Assembly (NCBI GenBank): GCA_019704295.1
Contig: AP024596.1
Coordinates: 186,001 to 250,000, forward strand
Length of the DNA stretch: 64,000 nt
Source of the DNA: Sulfolobales archaeon HS-7
GTDB taxonomy: Archaea > Thermoproteota > Thermoprotei_A > Sulfolobales > Sulfolobaceae
Direction: 5' to 3'
Shown here: positions 44,238 through 52,764 of the stretch, one piece after another
How positions within the stretch are numbered: the stretch's first letter is position 1
Layout of the letters: each line of letters opens with the position of its first letter
Program-made: the position numbers and the translations under genes
The notes under the pieces: generated by a model
What the model was told of the DNA's origin: nothing
The model's database searches: none
Seen by the model: only the letters and a program-made list of their open reading frames with translations

Positions 44238-44430
44238 AATATAGAACTACTCTGAGATCTTTATAAACTTTCTTTTTAAAAAAATAAACGCCTTTTCTAC
44301 TTCATTTTCTAAATACTAAAATTACCTCCCTTGAAAGGAGATCCACCTATTAAATAGCGTGTATAAGAAGATCAATATAATTGTGAAAGTATATACTATT
44401 AAGCAGATTTCTTGGGGTTGTTGTTGGTAA

Positions 44431-44440
44431 AAGTATATAT
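44431..44440 (+). promoter_or_regulatory. TATA box of the small-gene unit
   Basis: GTATATATAT lies about 25 nt before ATG 44464, giving a leaderless transcript for the two small genes. It is the counterpart of the doxB promoter in the shared 226-bp divergent region. Confidence 0.5.
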
Positions 44441-44463
44441 ATTTGATTAAGTGTACATATATT

Positions 44464-44757
44464 ATGGGAGAAAAAGACGAGAGAATTATAGCAGAAATGA
44501 GGTTGACTGACGGAAAGTTAATAGAGGAAAGGGGGAGTTGTCCTGTAAATAAGGATAAACTATTCCGCATTATCCAAGAAAATATTCAAACAGCAAAGGA
44601 GCATTACTCTAGTGAAATAGGGGACGTAATGGGATTCACCATGATCCTTGATGAAATGGGGTTTTTAGTCCTGAGGGACAAGGTGATCGTGGTAAAGGCA
44701 AGGGCTGTGTGCTGGGACGACCTCATAAAGAAGTACATTGAGGTGAGGGAAAATTAA
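44464..44757 (+). CDS. Hypothetical protein, paralogous domain 1 (dox region)
   Basis: A 97-residue soluble protein with the start at ATG 44464 (MGEKDERIIAEMRL), preferred to 44443 because of TATA spacing. The C-terminal half (GFTMILDEMGFLVLRDKVIV, WDDLIKKY) aligns with the next gene's GFAVIGTKGSVVHVRNKVIL and WDSLFRYF. The pair therefore share one small alpha/beta domain, perhaps like roadblock/LC7 folds, though I cannot confirm that. The function is unknown; position suggests a role linked to the terminal oxidase. Confidence 0.6.
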   Translation: MGEKDERIIAEMRLTDGKLIEERGSCPVNKDKLFRIIQENIQTAKEHYSSEIGDVMGFTMILDEMGFLVLRDKVIVVKARAVCWDDLIKKYIEVREN

Positions 44758-44761
44758 GGGA

Positions 44762-45166
44762 TTGAGGAGAGTAGTCGACGAAAATGATGAATTGGGTAAG
44801 GTGGCAAGAGAGGATCTAAAGAAGGGTATGGAGGAGGCTAAAGAGCTTGGATTTAAAAGAATTAACGGATTCGCAGTAATAGGAACAAAAGGTAGTGTAG
44901 TTCATGTAAGGAATAAGGTGATCTTGGTCGATACTTACAATACAAACTGGGACAGCCTATTCCGTTATTTCACCTTCTTTAAGGGCTACTTAATAGCTGG
45001 GGTTGTTCTCTTCTCTTTGGCTCTACTGATGACCTACTTGTCGTTCTTTACCTCATACATGAATTATTTTGAACCTGGACCTAAAATCTACTCCAACATA
45101 CTACTTTACATAATATCAATAATCCTATTGTTTATGTCTAGAACTAAATGGAGCTATAGACTCTGA
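44762..45166 (+). CDS. Hypothetical protein, paralogous domain 2 plus two TM segments
   Basis: A 134-residue protein starting with TTG, 4 nt after the previous stop. The N-terminal 65 residues repeat the domain of the preceding gene; two hydrophobic segments follow (about residues 75-97 and 108-125). This looks like a membrane-anchored version of its soluble neighbour, which suggests that the two interact. No recognised family. Confidence 0.55.
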   Translation: MRRVVDENDELGKVAREDLKKGMEEAKELGFKRINGFAVIGTKGSVVHVRNKVILVDTYNTNWDSLFRYFTFFKGYLIAGVVLFSLALLMTYLSFFTSYMNYFEPGPKIYSNILLYIISIILLFMSRTKWSYRL

Positions 45167-45438
45167 AAACGAGGAAACGTTGTGTAAAATAGAATTTAAG
45201 AGAATTACCTTTTCCATCGTATAGGGGCTTAACAAGATTTACTATCCTCGTGGGGGATTATATTCCTTTTAAAAGATCCTAATGAGATTAAACATAAAGA
45301 GAGATCAAAGATAGATCAAAATGAGTTGTTCAGAAAAAAGAACAATATTAGCGAATTTAGGCTTAAACTAGTACTTTCTGAAAATCTAGAAAAAGGTTTA
45401 ATAACTTGAAAAAGGGATAATCTACTTGTGATGAATAA

Positions 45439-45615
45439 TTGTTCGGCGTATTAATATACCTAAGCTTAACCGGTGCATTTCTAATAGCTCTAAGTTCACT
45501 GTTTTTATTTCTTGACGGATCATCGCTTTTAGGTCAATGGGGCTGGTTGGCCGTATTAACTGTGGGGATATTCATGATTTCCCCCTCACTCCTTAGGGAG
45601 ATGAAAGGAATATAG
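45439..45615 (+). CDS. Small hydrophobic protein preceding doxC
   Basis: A 58-residue membrane protein (start TTG 45439, LFGVLIYLSLTGAFLIALSS near the N-terminus, then GWLAVLTVGIFMISPSLL). It has two membrane segments and ends REMKGI. Nine nucleotides separate it from doxC, so it is in the same operon. The Acidianus oxidase includes small hydrophobic subunits; this may be one of them. The TTG start is the only in-frame option because TAA lies directly upstream. Too short for most gene callers. Confidence 0.6.
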   Translation: MFGVLIYLSLTGAFLIALSSLFLFLDGSSLLGQWGWLAVLTVGIFMISPSLLREMKGI

Positions 45616-45624
45616 GGTGATAAT

Positions 45625-46713
45625 ATGGATAAGAATGAGAAATGGGAAATTTCGTTCACTCTTTTCGTAATATTACTTTTTGCCATTGTAATAGTGGCGA
45701 CCTCAGGTCAGGACTTTCAGGTGGGCGGAGTGCCGCAAAGTGCCAAGTTAGTTAAGGACTATTCCACACAGAGAGTTGTCGACGTTCAGATCACTCAGGA
45801 ACAATACGTTTTTAACGTGACTGAGATGGGTGCTGTAAACGCGACTTTCGAAGGCCGTAATTACCTCTTTAACTTAATATTCGCTCATCCCGGTGAAGTC
45901 CTAAACCTAACCATGAGCGCTAAGCAATACCCCTATGGTTCCGCAACGGGGAACTTCTACTTTCCAGATTACGCAGATAGGTTTGTGGATGATCAGATCG
46001 TACCTGGACTTACGGCATACGATGCTCTACCCGTACCCAATGTTACGGGGGTATACGCTTTTCTTGATGGGGAGTACGACGGTCCTTGGTTTTCCTATCA
46101 GTTAGGAGAACTGTTGGTACTTCCCTCCTCTGGGTATTTCACTACATACAACTTAACTACCTATTTCCTCCAAACTGAGAAGGCGTACACTACGGGACTT
46201 GTTGGCGATCCCTATAATCCGCCAATAGTCTTCTTCAATAACACTGATACACCAGTAATTTCCTTTGTAGGTGACCAGGAGGGACTCCTTCATCTGACAA
46301 CTTCTGGATATCTTGAAAGCGTTGTTAGTGCAAGTAGAGCGAGCGTCCCCGCACCTACAGTTATCGTAAAAAGAGGTTCCAACGTTACGTTAACGATCTA
46401 TATTCCATATCCTGTGTCAGATAATGACTTCTTCAAGACTTACGTTAACGGTACGGCTGCTCCCTTATACAATGTAACCCTTGGGATCTACGGTGTATAT
46501 AATAACGGTACAATTGTACCCGTGGCCACTACACAGATTAAATACAATACTACATTAACGTTTAATTTTAACGCAACTTTCCCCGCTTACATCTACGGAA
46601 TTGTAAATCCCGTTTTCACTCAATATAACCCTGATAACGAGGCTAATTTAGTAACTGGAGAGGATTTCGGGTTAGTTATGGGGGCTTGGGGAGTAATCCT
46701 GGTGGAGGAATGA
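45625..46713 (+). CDS. doxC: Terminal quinol oxidase subunit II-like protein (DoxC type)
   Basis: A 362-residue protein with one N-terminal membrane anchor (about residues 8-28) and a large extracellular beta-rich domain with many N-x-S/T sequons. There is no CuA motif, in keeping with a quinol oxidase. Length fits the 38-kDa DoxC subunit of Acidianus ambivalens. It is followed after 3 nt by the 63-residue DoxE-like gene. Confidence 0.75.
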   Translation: MDKNEKWEISFTLFVILLFAIVIVATSGQDFQVGGVPQSAKLVKDYSTQRVVDVQITQEQYVFNVTEMGAVNATFEGRNYLFNLIFAHPGEVLNLTMSAKQYPYGSATGNFYFPDYADRFVDDQIVPGLTAYDALPVPNVTGVYAFLDGEYDGPWFSYQLGELLVLPSSGYFTTYNLTTYFLQTEKAYTTGLVGDPYNPPIVFFNNTDTPVISFVGDQEGLLHLTTSGYLESVVSASRASVPAPTVIVKRGSNVTLTIYIPYPVSDNDFFKTYVNGTAAPLYNVTLGIYGVYNNGTIVPVATTQIKYNTTLTFNFNATFPAYIYGIVNPVFTQYNPDNEANLVTGEDFGLVMGAWGVILVEE

Positions 46714-46716
46714 GGA

Positions 46717-46908
46717 ATGCAGATAAGCATGTTTAAGGCAATGGGAATAGGATACATGCTGGCTTTGGCTCTTCTTCTTTGGGAAATAGGTGATATCTCT
46801 CTCCATAAGGCTGCAATGCCGTTCGTCTTACCCTTCACCTTAGCCGCACTGGTGGGATTCTTGGCCTATTTTCTCTTCGTATACTTTGCGCCCAAGGAGG
46901 AAAAGTAG
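46717..46908 (+). CDS. doxE: Small oxidase subunit (DoxE-like)
   Basis: A 63-residue membrane protein with two hydrophobic segments (about residues 8-24 and 35-57) separated by EIGDISLHKAAMP. The size matches the 7-kDa subunit of the Acidianus quinol oxidase. It lies 3 nt after doxC and so shares its transcript. The assignment rests on size, topology and position. Confidence 0.6.
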   Translation: MQISMFKAMGIGYMLALALLLWEIGDISLHKAAMPFVLPFTLAALVGFLAYFLFVYFAPKEEK

Positions 46909-47024
46909 CACTAATAAGCCTTTCTCTACTCCAATTAGGATTCTTTTATCAAATACTTAGGCGAAGAATGAAGGGCGAATTACACGTCTATTACTAAAAA
47001 AGCTTTTTTCGGAACGATAATACT

Positions 47025-49007
47025 ATGAACTATGCGCTTTTGCTGAGACTCAGCGAACCTGTAGTGCTCTTAAATGGGTATCTCGTCCCCTACGATAAGG
47101 AAGTGGAACTTAAGGAGGGCGAACTGGGAAAGGTTTGTAAGGTAGAGGGGGGTAAGCTGAAGTTAAGCAAGAAGTCCGTGTACAGGGTTGAAGACTTAAA
47201 GCTTAAGGTTGGTCTCACTCTAAAGGACTACATAGATAAGTTAAACGCGTATATGTTTACCGATCAGGAGGACAACGTTTACCTCTATATGGGGGAGTTG
47301 TCCAAGATAGCTATTTCGGAGATCTACGATATTGTAAACGGAACTCCTGTCCTTAGGGGAGATTTCTCAAGCATAATCAATTTAATGAAGAAGGACGACG
47401 CCTATCTTGATTACGCGGAGAAGAACTACAATGATGAAGTGGTAATAAAGCAGGCGATATCCTTAGAATTCAGCAAGGGAAGGTGTGATAAGGTTCTTTC
47501 CCTTTCGGCTAAGTTAGAGAATATTGACGAAGTCAGGAGGGAAGTCGGACTGTGTTATGAGGAAAGGGGAGAACTCCTTAAAGCGCTTAACGTGCTAACT
47601 TCCATTTACGAGGAGGATAGAAATAGGATAATTGATAAACTAAAGGGTAGGGTTGCGGAGTTCGTTTCAGCGTATGATAGGACGCAGGAACTCAGGTACC
47701 TCTACGATGCGGTGAAAATATATCCAGACTACTTTGTGCCCTACCTAAAGCTCTCGCTGCATTACATGCAGAGGAATAATTTAAAGGAGGCTTTAAAGTA
47801 CGTCGACATATCCCTATCAAAGGAGGAAACGTTTGAGTCGCTAATAACTAAGGTCAGGATATTGATGGAAATGAGAAATTACCAGGAGGCCTTTAATCTA
47901 ATAAACCGAGTGGAACTAAAGAGAAGAAATGGAGTCACGGCATACTTAAGAGGTCTTATTCTCAGGAATTTGAATGCGAGTTCCGTAGCCGAGAAGGACT
48001 TCAAATTCGCCTGTTCCGAGGGTGTAGTTGAGGCGTGTTTTTACTTAAATGTAAGCACTCTAGAACAGCTCAGGAGTTCTAGACTCTCATCTCTGGAGGG
48101 AAGGAGAATATACGGATACGATGTGGAGGCGCTCTTGGGTTCTGGTGGAATGGGGCACGTGTATAAGGTAAGGAAAGGCGAAGTACATTTCGCTATGAAG
48201 GTTTACTCTCCTGATGTCCCCCTTCAGGAAATGCTAAGGGAGGCCTCAAAAATGCAAGAACTTTCCTCTTCCTCTAAGTACTTAGTGAAGGTTCACGGGA
48301 CTTATATAGACGAGAATGCCTCAAGAGAAGATCCGCAAGCAATAATTATGGACCTCATGGAAGGAGGTGATTTCAAAAACATAATATCCTCAGAGGAGTA
48401 CTCTTCCCTTAGGTACTCTTCAAGGTGGGAGGATATAATCACAATTATATTCTCAAAGGTCGCCTACGGATTGGCGAAAATACATAAGGAGGGATATGTT
48501 CACTGTGACGTAAAGCCCTCAAACATCCTATTCGCGTCACCTTTACCAAGGTATGGGGAGGAGGCACTTAGATCACTGATAAACGAATTAGTAGTCCCGA
48601 AGATTTCAGATCTTGGGTCGATTGTACGCACGGGTTCCGTTCCGATACAGTACACGGAACATTACGCTCACCCCCTTCAGCGTTTCGGAGTAAAGGCGGA
48701 GCCCATGATGGACGTCTTTTCCCTGGGTGTTTCCATGTATTACGCTCTAACCGGGGATTACCCTATTCCAAGCCATCTGGAGAGTAAGGTGGAGACCGCT
48801 GTAATTAAGCCAGAGTTAAGAGATGAAGTTATGAGCGAATTCTATAAGTTCTCCTATGATCTTTCGCCACTTCCTGATAGGTTTAAAAACGTTATAAACG
48901 ACATGTTGCAAGGAGAACTTACGGCTGAGGAGGTTGCTAAGGAATTGGAAAACTTGCTCAACATATCGAGCGGAGAAGTTTTACAAAAGCACTTCTCTAT
49001 TGTCTGA
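47025..49007 (+). CDS. TPR-containing serine/threonine protein kinase
   Basis: A 660-residue protein. Residues about 120-345 form TPR-like helical repeats; residues 361-620 form a eukaryote-like kinase. Key sites are the glycine loop GSGGMG (372-377), K392, catalytic HCDVKPSN (493-500, D495, K497, N500) and the metal site DLG (529-531), which replaces the common DFG. The region TEHYAHPLQRF-AEPMMDVFSLGVSMYYALTG matches the activation and P+1 loops. The protein should be active and cytoplasmic; TPRs likely bind partners. It lies right after the dox operon but has its own promoter. Confidence 0.85.
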   Translation: MNYALLLRLSEPVVLLNGYLVPYDKEVELKEGELGKVCKVEGGKLKLSKKSVYRVEDLKLKVGLTLKDYIDKLNAYMFTDQEDNVYLYMGELSKIAISEIYDIVNGTPVLRGDFSSIINLMKKDDAYLDYAEKNYNDEVVIKQAISLEFSKGRCDKVLSLSAKLENIDEVRREVGLCYEERGELLKALNVLTSIYEEDRNRIIDKLKGRVAEFVSAYDRTQELRYLYDAVKIYPDYFVPYLKLSLHYMQRNNLKEALKYVDISLSKEETFESLITKVRILMEMRNYQEAFNLINRVELKRRNGVTAYLRGLILRNLNASSVAEKDFKFACSEGVVEACFYLNVSTLEQLRSSRLSSLEGRRIYGYDVEALLGSGGMGHVYKVRKGEVHFAMKVYSPDVPLQEMLREASKMQELSSSSKYLVKVHGTYIDENASREDPQAIIMDLMEGGDFKNIISSEEYSSLRYSSRWEDIITIIFSKVAYGLAKIHKEGYVHCDVKPSNILFASPLPRYGEEALRSLINELVVPKISDLGSIVRTGSVPIQYTEHYAHPLQRFGVKAEPMMDVFSLGVSMYYALTGDYPIPSHLESKVETAVIKPELRDEVMSEFYKFSYDLSPLPDRFKNVINDMLQGELTAEEVAKELENLLNISSGEVLQKHFSIV

Positions 49008-49291
49008 ATTAGTGGCACTGTAAGCCGTAATAGGTCGCTCTTATTGATTTTGCGTTTTACATTGATAATCTAAGAGATAATCCAGAGATTTAGAAAACCA
49101 CCTTCCATTTAGGTTCATTCCTCAAATAATATTTACATATTACTTCAATTCTCGTGAATGATAAACCTGCTATATTTTCCTAAATTCAAAATTAAAGGTT
49201 AAGGAGTATTCTCACTCAGTTATCCTATTTAATATATCTTAGATTTTGGATTATCATTATGTTGAAAGGCCTAAGAGTGTTTTTAAATTAC

Positions 49292-49344
49292 TTGATACCT
49301 ATAGTATCAACTCTTTTTAAATTACTTGATACTTATAGTATCAA
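49292..49344 (+). promoter_or_regulatory. Tandemly duplicated palindromic promoter/operator
   Basis: A 34-bp block is repeated: TTTTTAAATTACTTGATACC then TATAGTATCAACTC, with the second copy at the ATG at 49344. Each copy has a TATA box (TTTTTAAA) and a 19-bp inverted repeat with 7-bp arms TTGATAC / GTATCAA (49292-49310 and 49326-49344). The second ends on the first base of the start codon. Binding there would block initiation. Confidence 0.65.
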
Positions 49345-50574
49345 TGGAAGAGAACATTTGGTGGAGAGGAAAGGACTATATAAACGAAGATGTAGAAATC
49401 AAGAAGCGGAACTCCGCTAAATTTAAATGGATTCCTAAGGAGATGAACAAGGTCTCACTCCAACCCTTTTCCCTAAATTTCATAGTCGGCCCTAGACAAG
49501 TCGGAAAGACGACTTTTATGAAACTTTTAATCAAGAAGTTGCTTGAGTCTAATTATAACCCCTTATCAATATTCTACTGTAATTGCGACATCGTATCCGG
49601 TTATGAAGAACTTCTAAACTAAAAATAAAGGATTATCTAAAAATTAGGAAACGGGAGGGCATTAAATCGTCATTCATTTTCCTTGATGAGGTCACTTTCG
49701 TAAAGGATTGGTATAGGACAGTGAAGCACTTGATTGACACCGGTGAACTAACGGGAGATGCGATAACGATTTCTGGCTCAAGCTCATTATCGATTCTAAA
49801 GCAGAGGGAAGTTTCCCTGGAAGAAGGGGAGATGGAACAGATGTAGCCATGTTCCCTCTAAGCTTCTCTAGTTACATTAGGGTAATTAATCCGGAAATTG
49901 AGGTTAGACCAGGTTGGTACGGAGAGATTGAAGAGCTTTTTGAGAGTTATCTAAAGGTAGGAGGACTACCTACATCGATCAGCGGTCTTTCTCCGTAGAA
50001 GGCATATATAGAGTGGATCATTTACGAGATAAATAGGATAGGAAAAGACGAAATACTCGCTAAACAGATACTCTCTGCGCTTCTCTCAATGACACCCAGT
50101 AAGGTTAGCTATAACTTAGTTGCTAAAGAGATAGGAGTAAACCATAGAACTGTCGAGGAGTACATCAAGCTCTTTAATGACATGATTTTAACTCTAACAC
50201 TTCACTTCGTAGACGTAAATACCGGCTACTATAACTACAGAAAGCAGATTAAGGTACACTTACTAGATCCACTGTTTTACGACGTAGTATCCACGTGGAC
50301 CGGAGTTAAGAGACCTGACGATTCAATAATTTTTGAGGGGAATGTAGCATCGCATCTCTCAAGAATTCACAACGCAGGTTATACTGAGATTGGAAAGAAG
50401 GAAATAGACGTCGTAACACTGCCATAAGTCATTGGATACGAGGTGAAATACAAAGAAAGAGCTAAACAAGTCAAAGCTGTTGCCGGAAAGACGAAGAAAG
50501 TGATCACATTGTCAAGGAATACAGACAACGGCACTATCCCTGTTCATTTGTTCTTAGCTGAAATGAATATATAA
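49344..50574 (+). pseudogene. Broken AAA/DUF4143-type archaeal ATPase
   Basis: The first part (ATG 49344) carries Walker A VGPRQVGKTTF and ends with a stop at 49619-49621. In a second frame are Walker B SSFIFLDEVTFVKDWYR and ITISGSSSLSIL, ended by a stop near 49845. Further frames give FPLSFSSYIRVINPEIEV, SKVSYNLVAKEIGVNHRTVE (50089-50427 is the longest open part) and VKYKERAKQVKAV at the C-terminus. The order matches AAA_14 plus DUF4143 proteins. At least four disabling changes are present. Confidence 0.8.
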
Positions 50575-50649
50575 AAAATTCAAAAATCTTTATTTAATTC
50601 AAACACCTTAGAGATACTGGGTTACACAAACTGTGTTAGAAAATCCATC

Positions 50650-50810
50650 ATTTATTCTCAAAATTACGTGCTTATGAATATGGATAATAAACTAATTTTC
50701 TATTGATAGCCTTCTCAAAGCTAAATAAATTTAATTCTTGATAGACATGTTTTAGTAAGTCATTCACATTAATCATGCGTTGAATTTTGTGTTGTGGACT
50801 TTTGCTAACA
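50650..50810 (+). repeat. Dispersed IS-associated repeat, copy 3 (diverged)
   Basis: TTTAATTCTTGATAGACATG and the following bases are similar to the copies at 4785-4950 and 16985-17150. No gene is evident in 50575-51147; the right part resembles IS debris. Confidence 0.4.
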
Positions 50811-51147
50811 CCTTTCCTGATTCGGGTCATTGGATACTTCATCTAACTAAAAATATACACCTGAATTTCACGTAAGTGGCGTTGATAGTCATTTAAACGG
50901 TCTCGAAGGAATTAGTGTCAGTCAGTTGCTCTCTGCTATATATGGAAACCTACTTACACAATCGAAAGTGCCTTAGTTGTTTATAATGACTAGATGAGAG
51001 TCCGTTAGGAGGTCTTCAGGAAGAAGTTATTTTCTCATGTCCACCAAAAGGAGTCCGAAGAAGTGCTAAAGCTCAATAAGAGGCTATCTTGAAAGTTGAA
51101 GCTTTTTCCTCCTTAACTTCCCATTAAATATGAAATATTTGTAGGTG

Positions 51148-52395
51148 CTATTGAGTTGACTGTCTGAATGCTCTCCCAACAGCTTCTGCTAACCCCATAA
51201 GTATTCCCATCCCCAACTGAACGTCCTTGTTACTTCTCAGCTGTCCTGTTATGCCTAAAAGTCCTAGTTCTCTCGTCTTGGGGAGGTTTTCAAGCCATAT
51301 CTGAAGAGCAAGCATCATCCTTGACATGACGATAGACAGGTTATTAATTGTCCTCTCATCCGTAAGCGTCTTAACCATCGAATTCCACCCTTGTGTCTTT
51401 TGTAATCCGCTTAGTTTCTCCGCTAATGTTAGTAGGGAATCGACGTCTATGCTACTCATTATTTTAGTTGTCCTATCACTCATCATCTGTTTCATGAGTG
51501 GTGTTATAGCCTCTAATCCCCCGAGCAGTGAGTCCCAATCCATGGAGTTCAACAACTTAACTGCCCTTTCACCTGTCATCTTCTGGAAAATTGGCATTAG
51601 CGATTCCATTGCTGAAAACAGTGAGTCCCAATCCATTTGTTGCATCAAGTTAAGCGTTTTCTCACTTCCTAATTTCTCTAAAAGAGGCCATACTGCCTGG
51701 ATTTTCGGTAACTGATCCATACCGAAAGATATTAGCGCATTAACCAGATCTGATTTCTGGACTGCATCGAGTAGGGAAAGCGCCTGAGACATGAAGTTAA
51801 GTGCGGAGTCCAAAGTCCCCGAGCTTTCAGCTTCTTTCATCCAGTTAATTAACTTCTGAAACACTGGCCAAGAGTCCATTACAGAGGGTAGTTGCTCCAT
51901 TGCCTTCAACATTTTATCGCTGCTGAGCTCCTTAAGTAAGGGAGTTGAAGTTTCTAGGGCGGTGAGCAGTGAGTCCCAATCCATGGAGTTCAACAACTTA
52001 ACTGCCCTTTCACCTGTCATCTTCTGGAAAATTGGCATTAGCGATTCCATTGCTGAAAACAGTGAGTCCCAATCCATTTGTTGCATCAAGTTAAGCGTTT
52101 TCTCACTTCCTAATTTCTCTAAAAGAGGCCATACTGCCTGGATTTTCGGTAACTGATCCATACCGAAAGATATTAGCGCATTAACCAGATCTGATTTCTG
52201 GACTGCATCGAGTAGGGAAAGCGCCTGAGACATGAAGTTAAGTGCGGAGTCCAGCGTGCCATCTCTCTGCATTTGATTAATCCATTCTAGCACCTTGTCC
52301 AGTGCAGGTAACTCGTTAACTATTTTGTCAAGTACCTTCAGGTTTGAGGGTTCCAGTAATTTTCCTATCGGATCAACCTCTAGTTCCTCGCTCAT
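51148..52395 (-). CDS. DUF1641 repeat protein with internal duplication
   Basis: A 415-residue helical DUF1641 protein. The core is a 147-residue unit present twice: [20 protein letters not shown] through [20 protein letters not shown] and MDWDSLL. Both copies have identical DNA for 290 bp. The ends (residues about 1-50 and 340-415) are single-copy; the end [17 protein letters not shown] resembles the end of the DUF1641 protein at 21999-22910 (MMTYLKLLGQRES) in position. Function unknown, possibly linked to sulfur or quinone enzymes as with its paralogue. Start ATG 52395. Confidence 0.75.
   Translation of the reverse strand: MSEELEVDPIGKLLEPSNLKVLDKIVNELPALDKVLEWINQMQRDGTLDSALNFMSQALSLLDAVQKSDLVNALISFGMDQLPKIQAVWPLLEKLGSEKTLNLMQQMDWDSLFSAMESLMPIFQKMTGERAVKLLNSMDWDSLLTALETSTPLLKELSSDKMLKAMEQLPSVMDSWPVFQKLINWMKEAESSGTLDSALNFMSQALSLLDAVQKSDLVNALISFGMDQLPKIQAVWPLLEKLGSEKTLNLMQQMDWDSLFSAMESLMPIFQKMTGERAVKLLNSMDWDSLLGGLEAITPLMKQMMSDRTTKIMSSIDVDSLLTLAEKLSGLQKTQGWNSMVKTLTDERTINNLSIVMSRMMLALQIWLENLPKTRELGLLGITGQLRSNKDVQLGMGILMGLAEAVGRAFRQSTQ
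51523..51812 (-). repeat. 290-bp direct repeat, copy 1
   Basis: Identical to 51964-52253 over 290 bp as read by eye. The period is 441 bp, exactly 147 codons, so recombination between the copies would delete or add 147 residues without changing frame. Confidence 0.9.
51964..52253 (-). repeat. 290-bp direct repeat, copy 2
   Basis: Second copy of the internal repeat; see 51523-51812. The first base that differs downstream of the copies is at 51813 versus 52254. Confidence 0.9.
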
Positions 52396-52440
52396 AAATA
52401 CATCGCATATATTTATGATTTCACTATTTTATATCTTAAT

Positions 52441-52761
52441 ATGTTAGTTATCGCTCCTAGCGCGTTTGATTACTTCCTTCAAATTAAGACGAAATACCCT
52501 AAAGAGGACGTAGTAATAACCACCTCTTCTTTTGCTGAAGGGCTTAAGCTAGGAAAGGACGTTGATCTAATGCTTGACAAAGGAGTTAGAGTTAAAGCCT
52601 TCTCTCATAAGCTAATCCCCATTCCTGAGTTAAGCGACGGCGAATCCGAGTCGATCTACGTCGCAAAGGAGTTTGAAGCGACGTTAATAACATGTGATGA
52701 AAAAACAGTTGCCTTCTCAAGAAGAGAAGGGATTCGTGTGCTCTCCTGTAATGAAGTGTGA
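52441..52761 (+). CDS. PIN-like protein with altered first motif
   Basis: A 106-residue protein that looks like a PIN domain: LVIAPSAFDYF at the start, LSDGESESIYVAKEFEATLI (residues about 66-85) and TCDEKTVAFSRREGIRVLS at the end. The first strand normally carries Asp (VxDxSA); here it is APSA, so the first catalytic acid is missing. It could be an inactive PIN protein or an RNase of altered chemistry. There is no adjacent antitoxin gene. It diverges from the DUF1641 gene with a 45-bp spacer. Confidence 0.55.
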   Translation: MLVIAPSAFDYFLQIKTKYPKEDVVITTSSFAEGLKLGKDVDLMLDKGVRVKAFSHKLIPIPELSDGESESIYVAKEFEATLITCDEKTVAFSRREGIRVLSCNEV

Positions 52762-52764
52762 AGT

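Noticed and set aside
46996..47009. Perfect palindrome AAAAAAGCTTTTTT after doxE
   Set aside because: It could be a T-rich terminator or a TATA element for the kinase gene; its composition makes such a palindrome likely by chance, so I did not list it.
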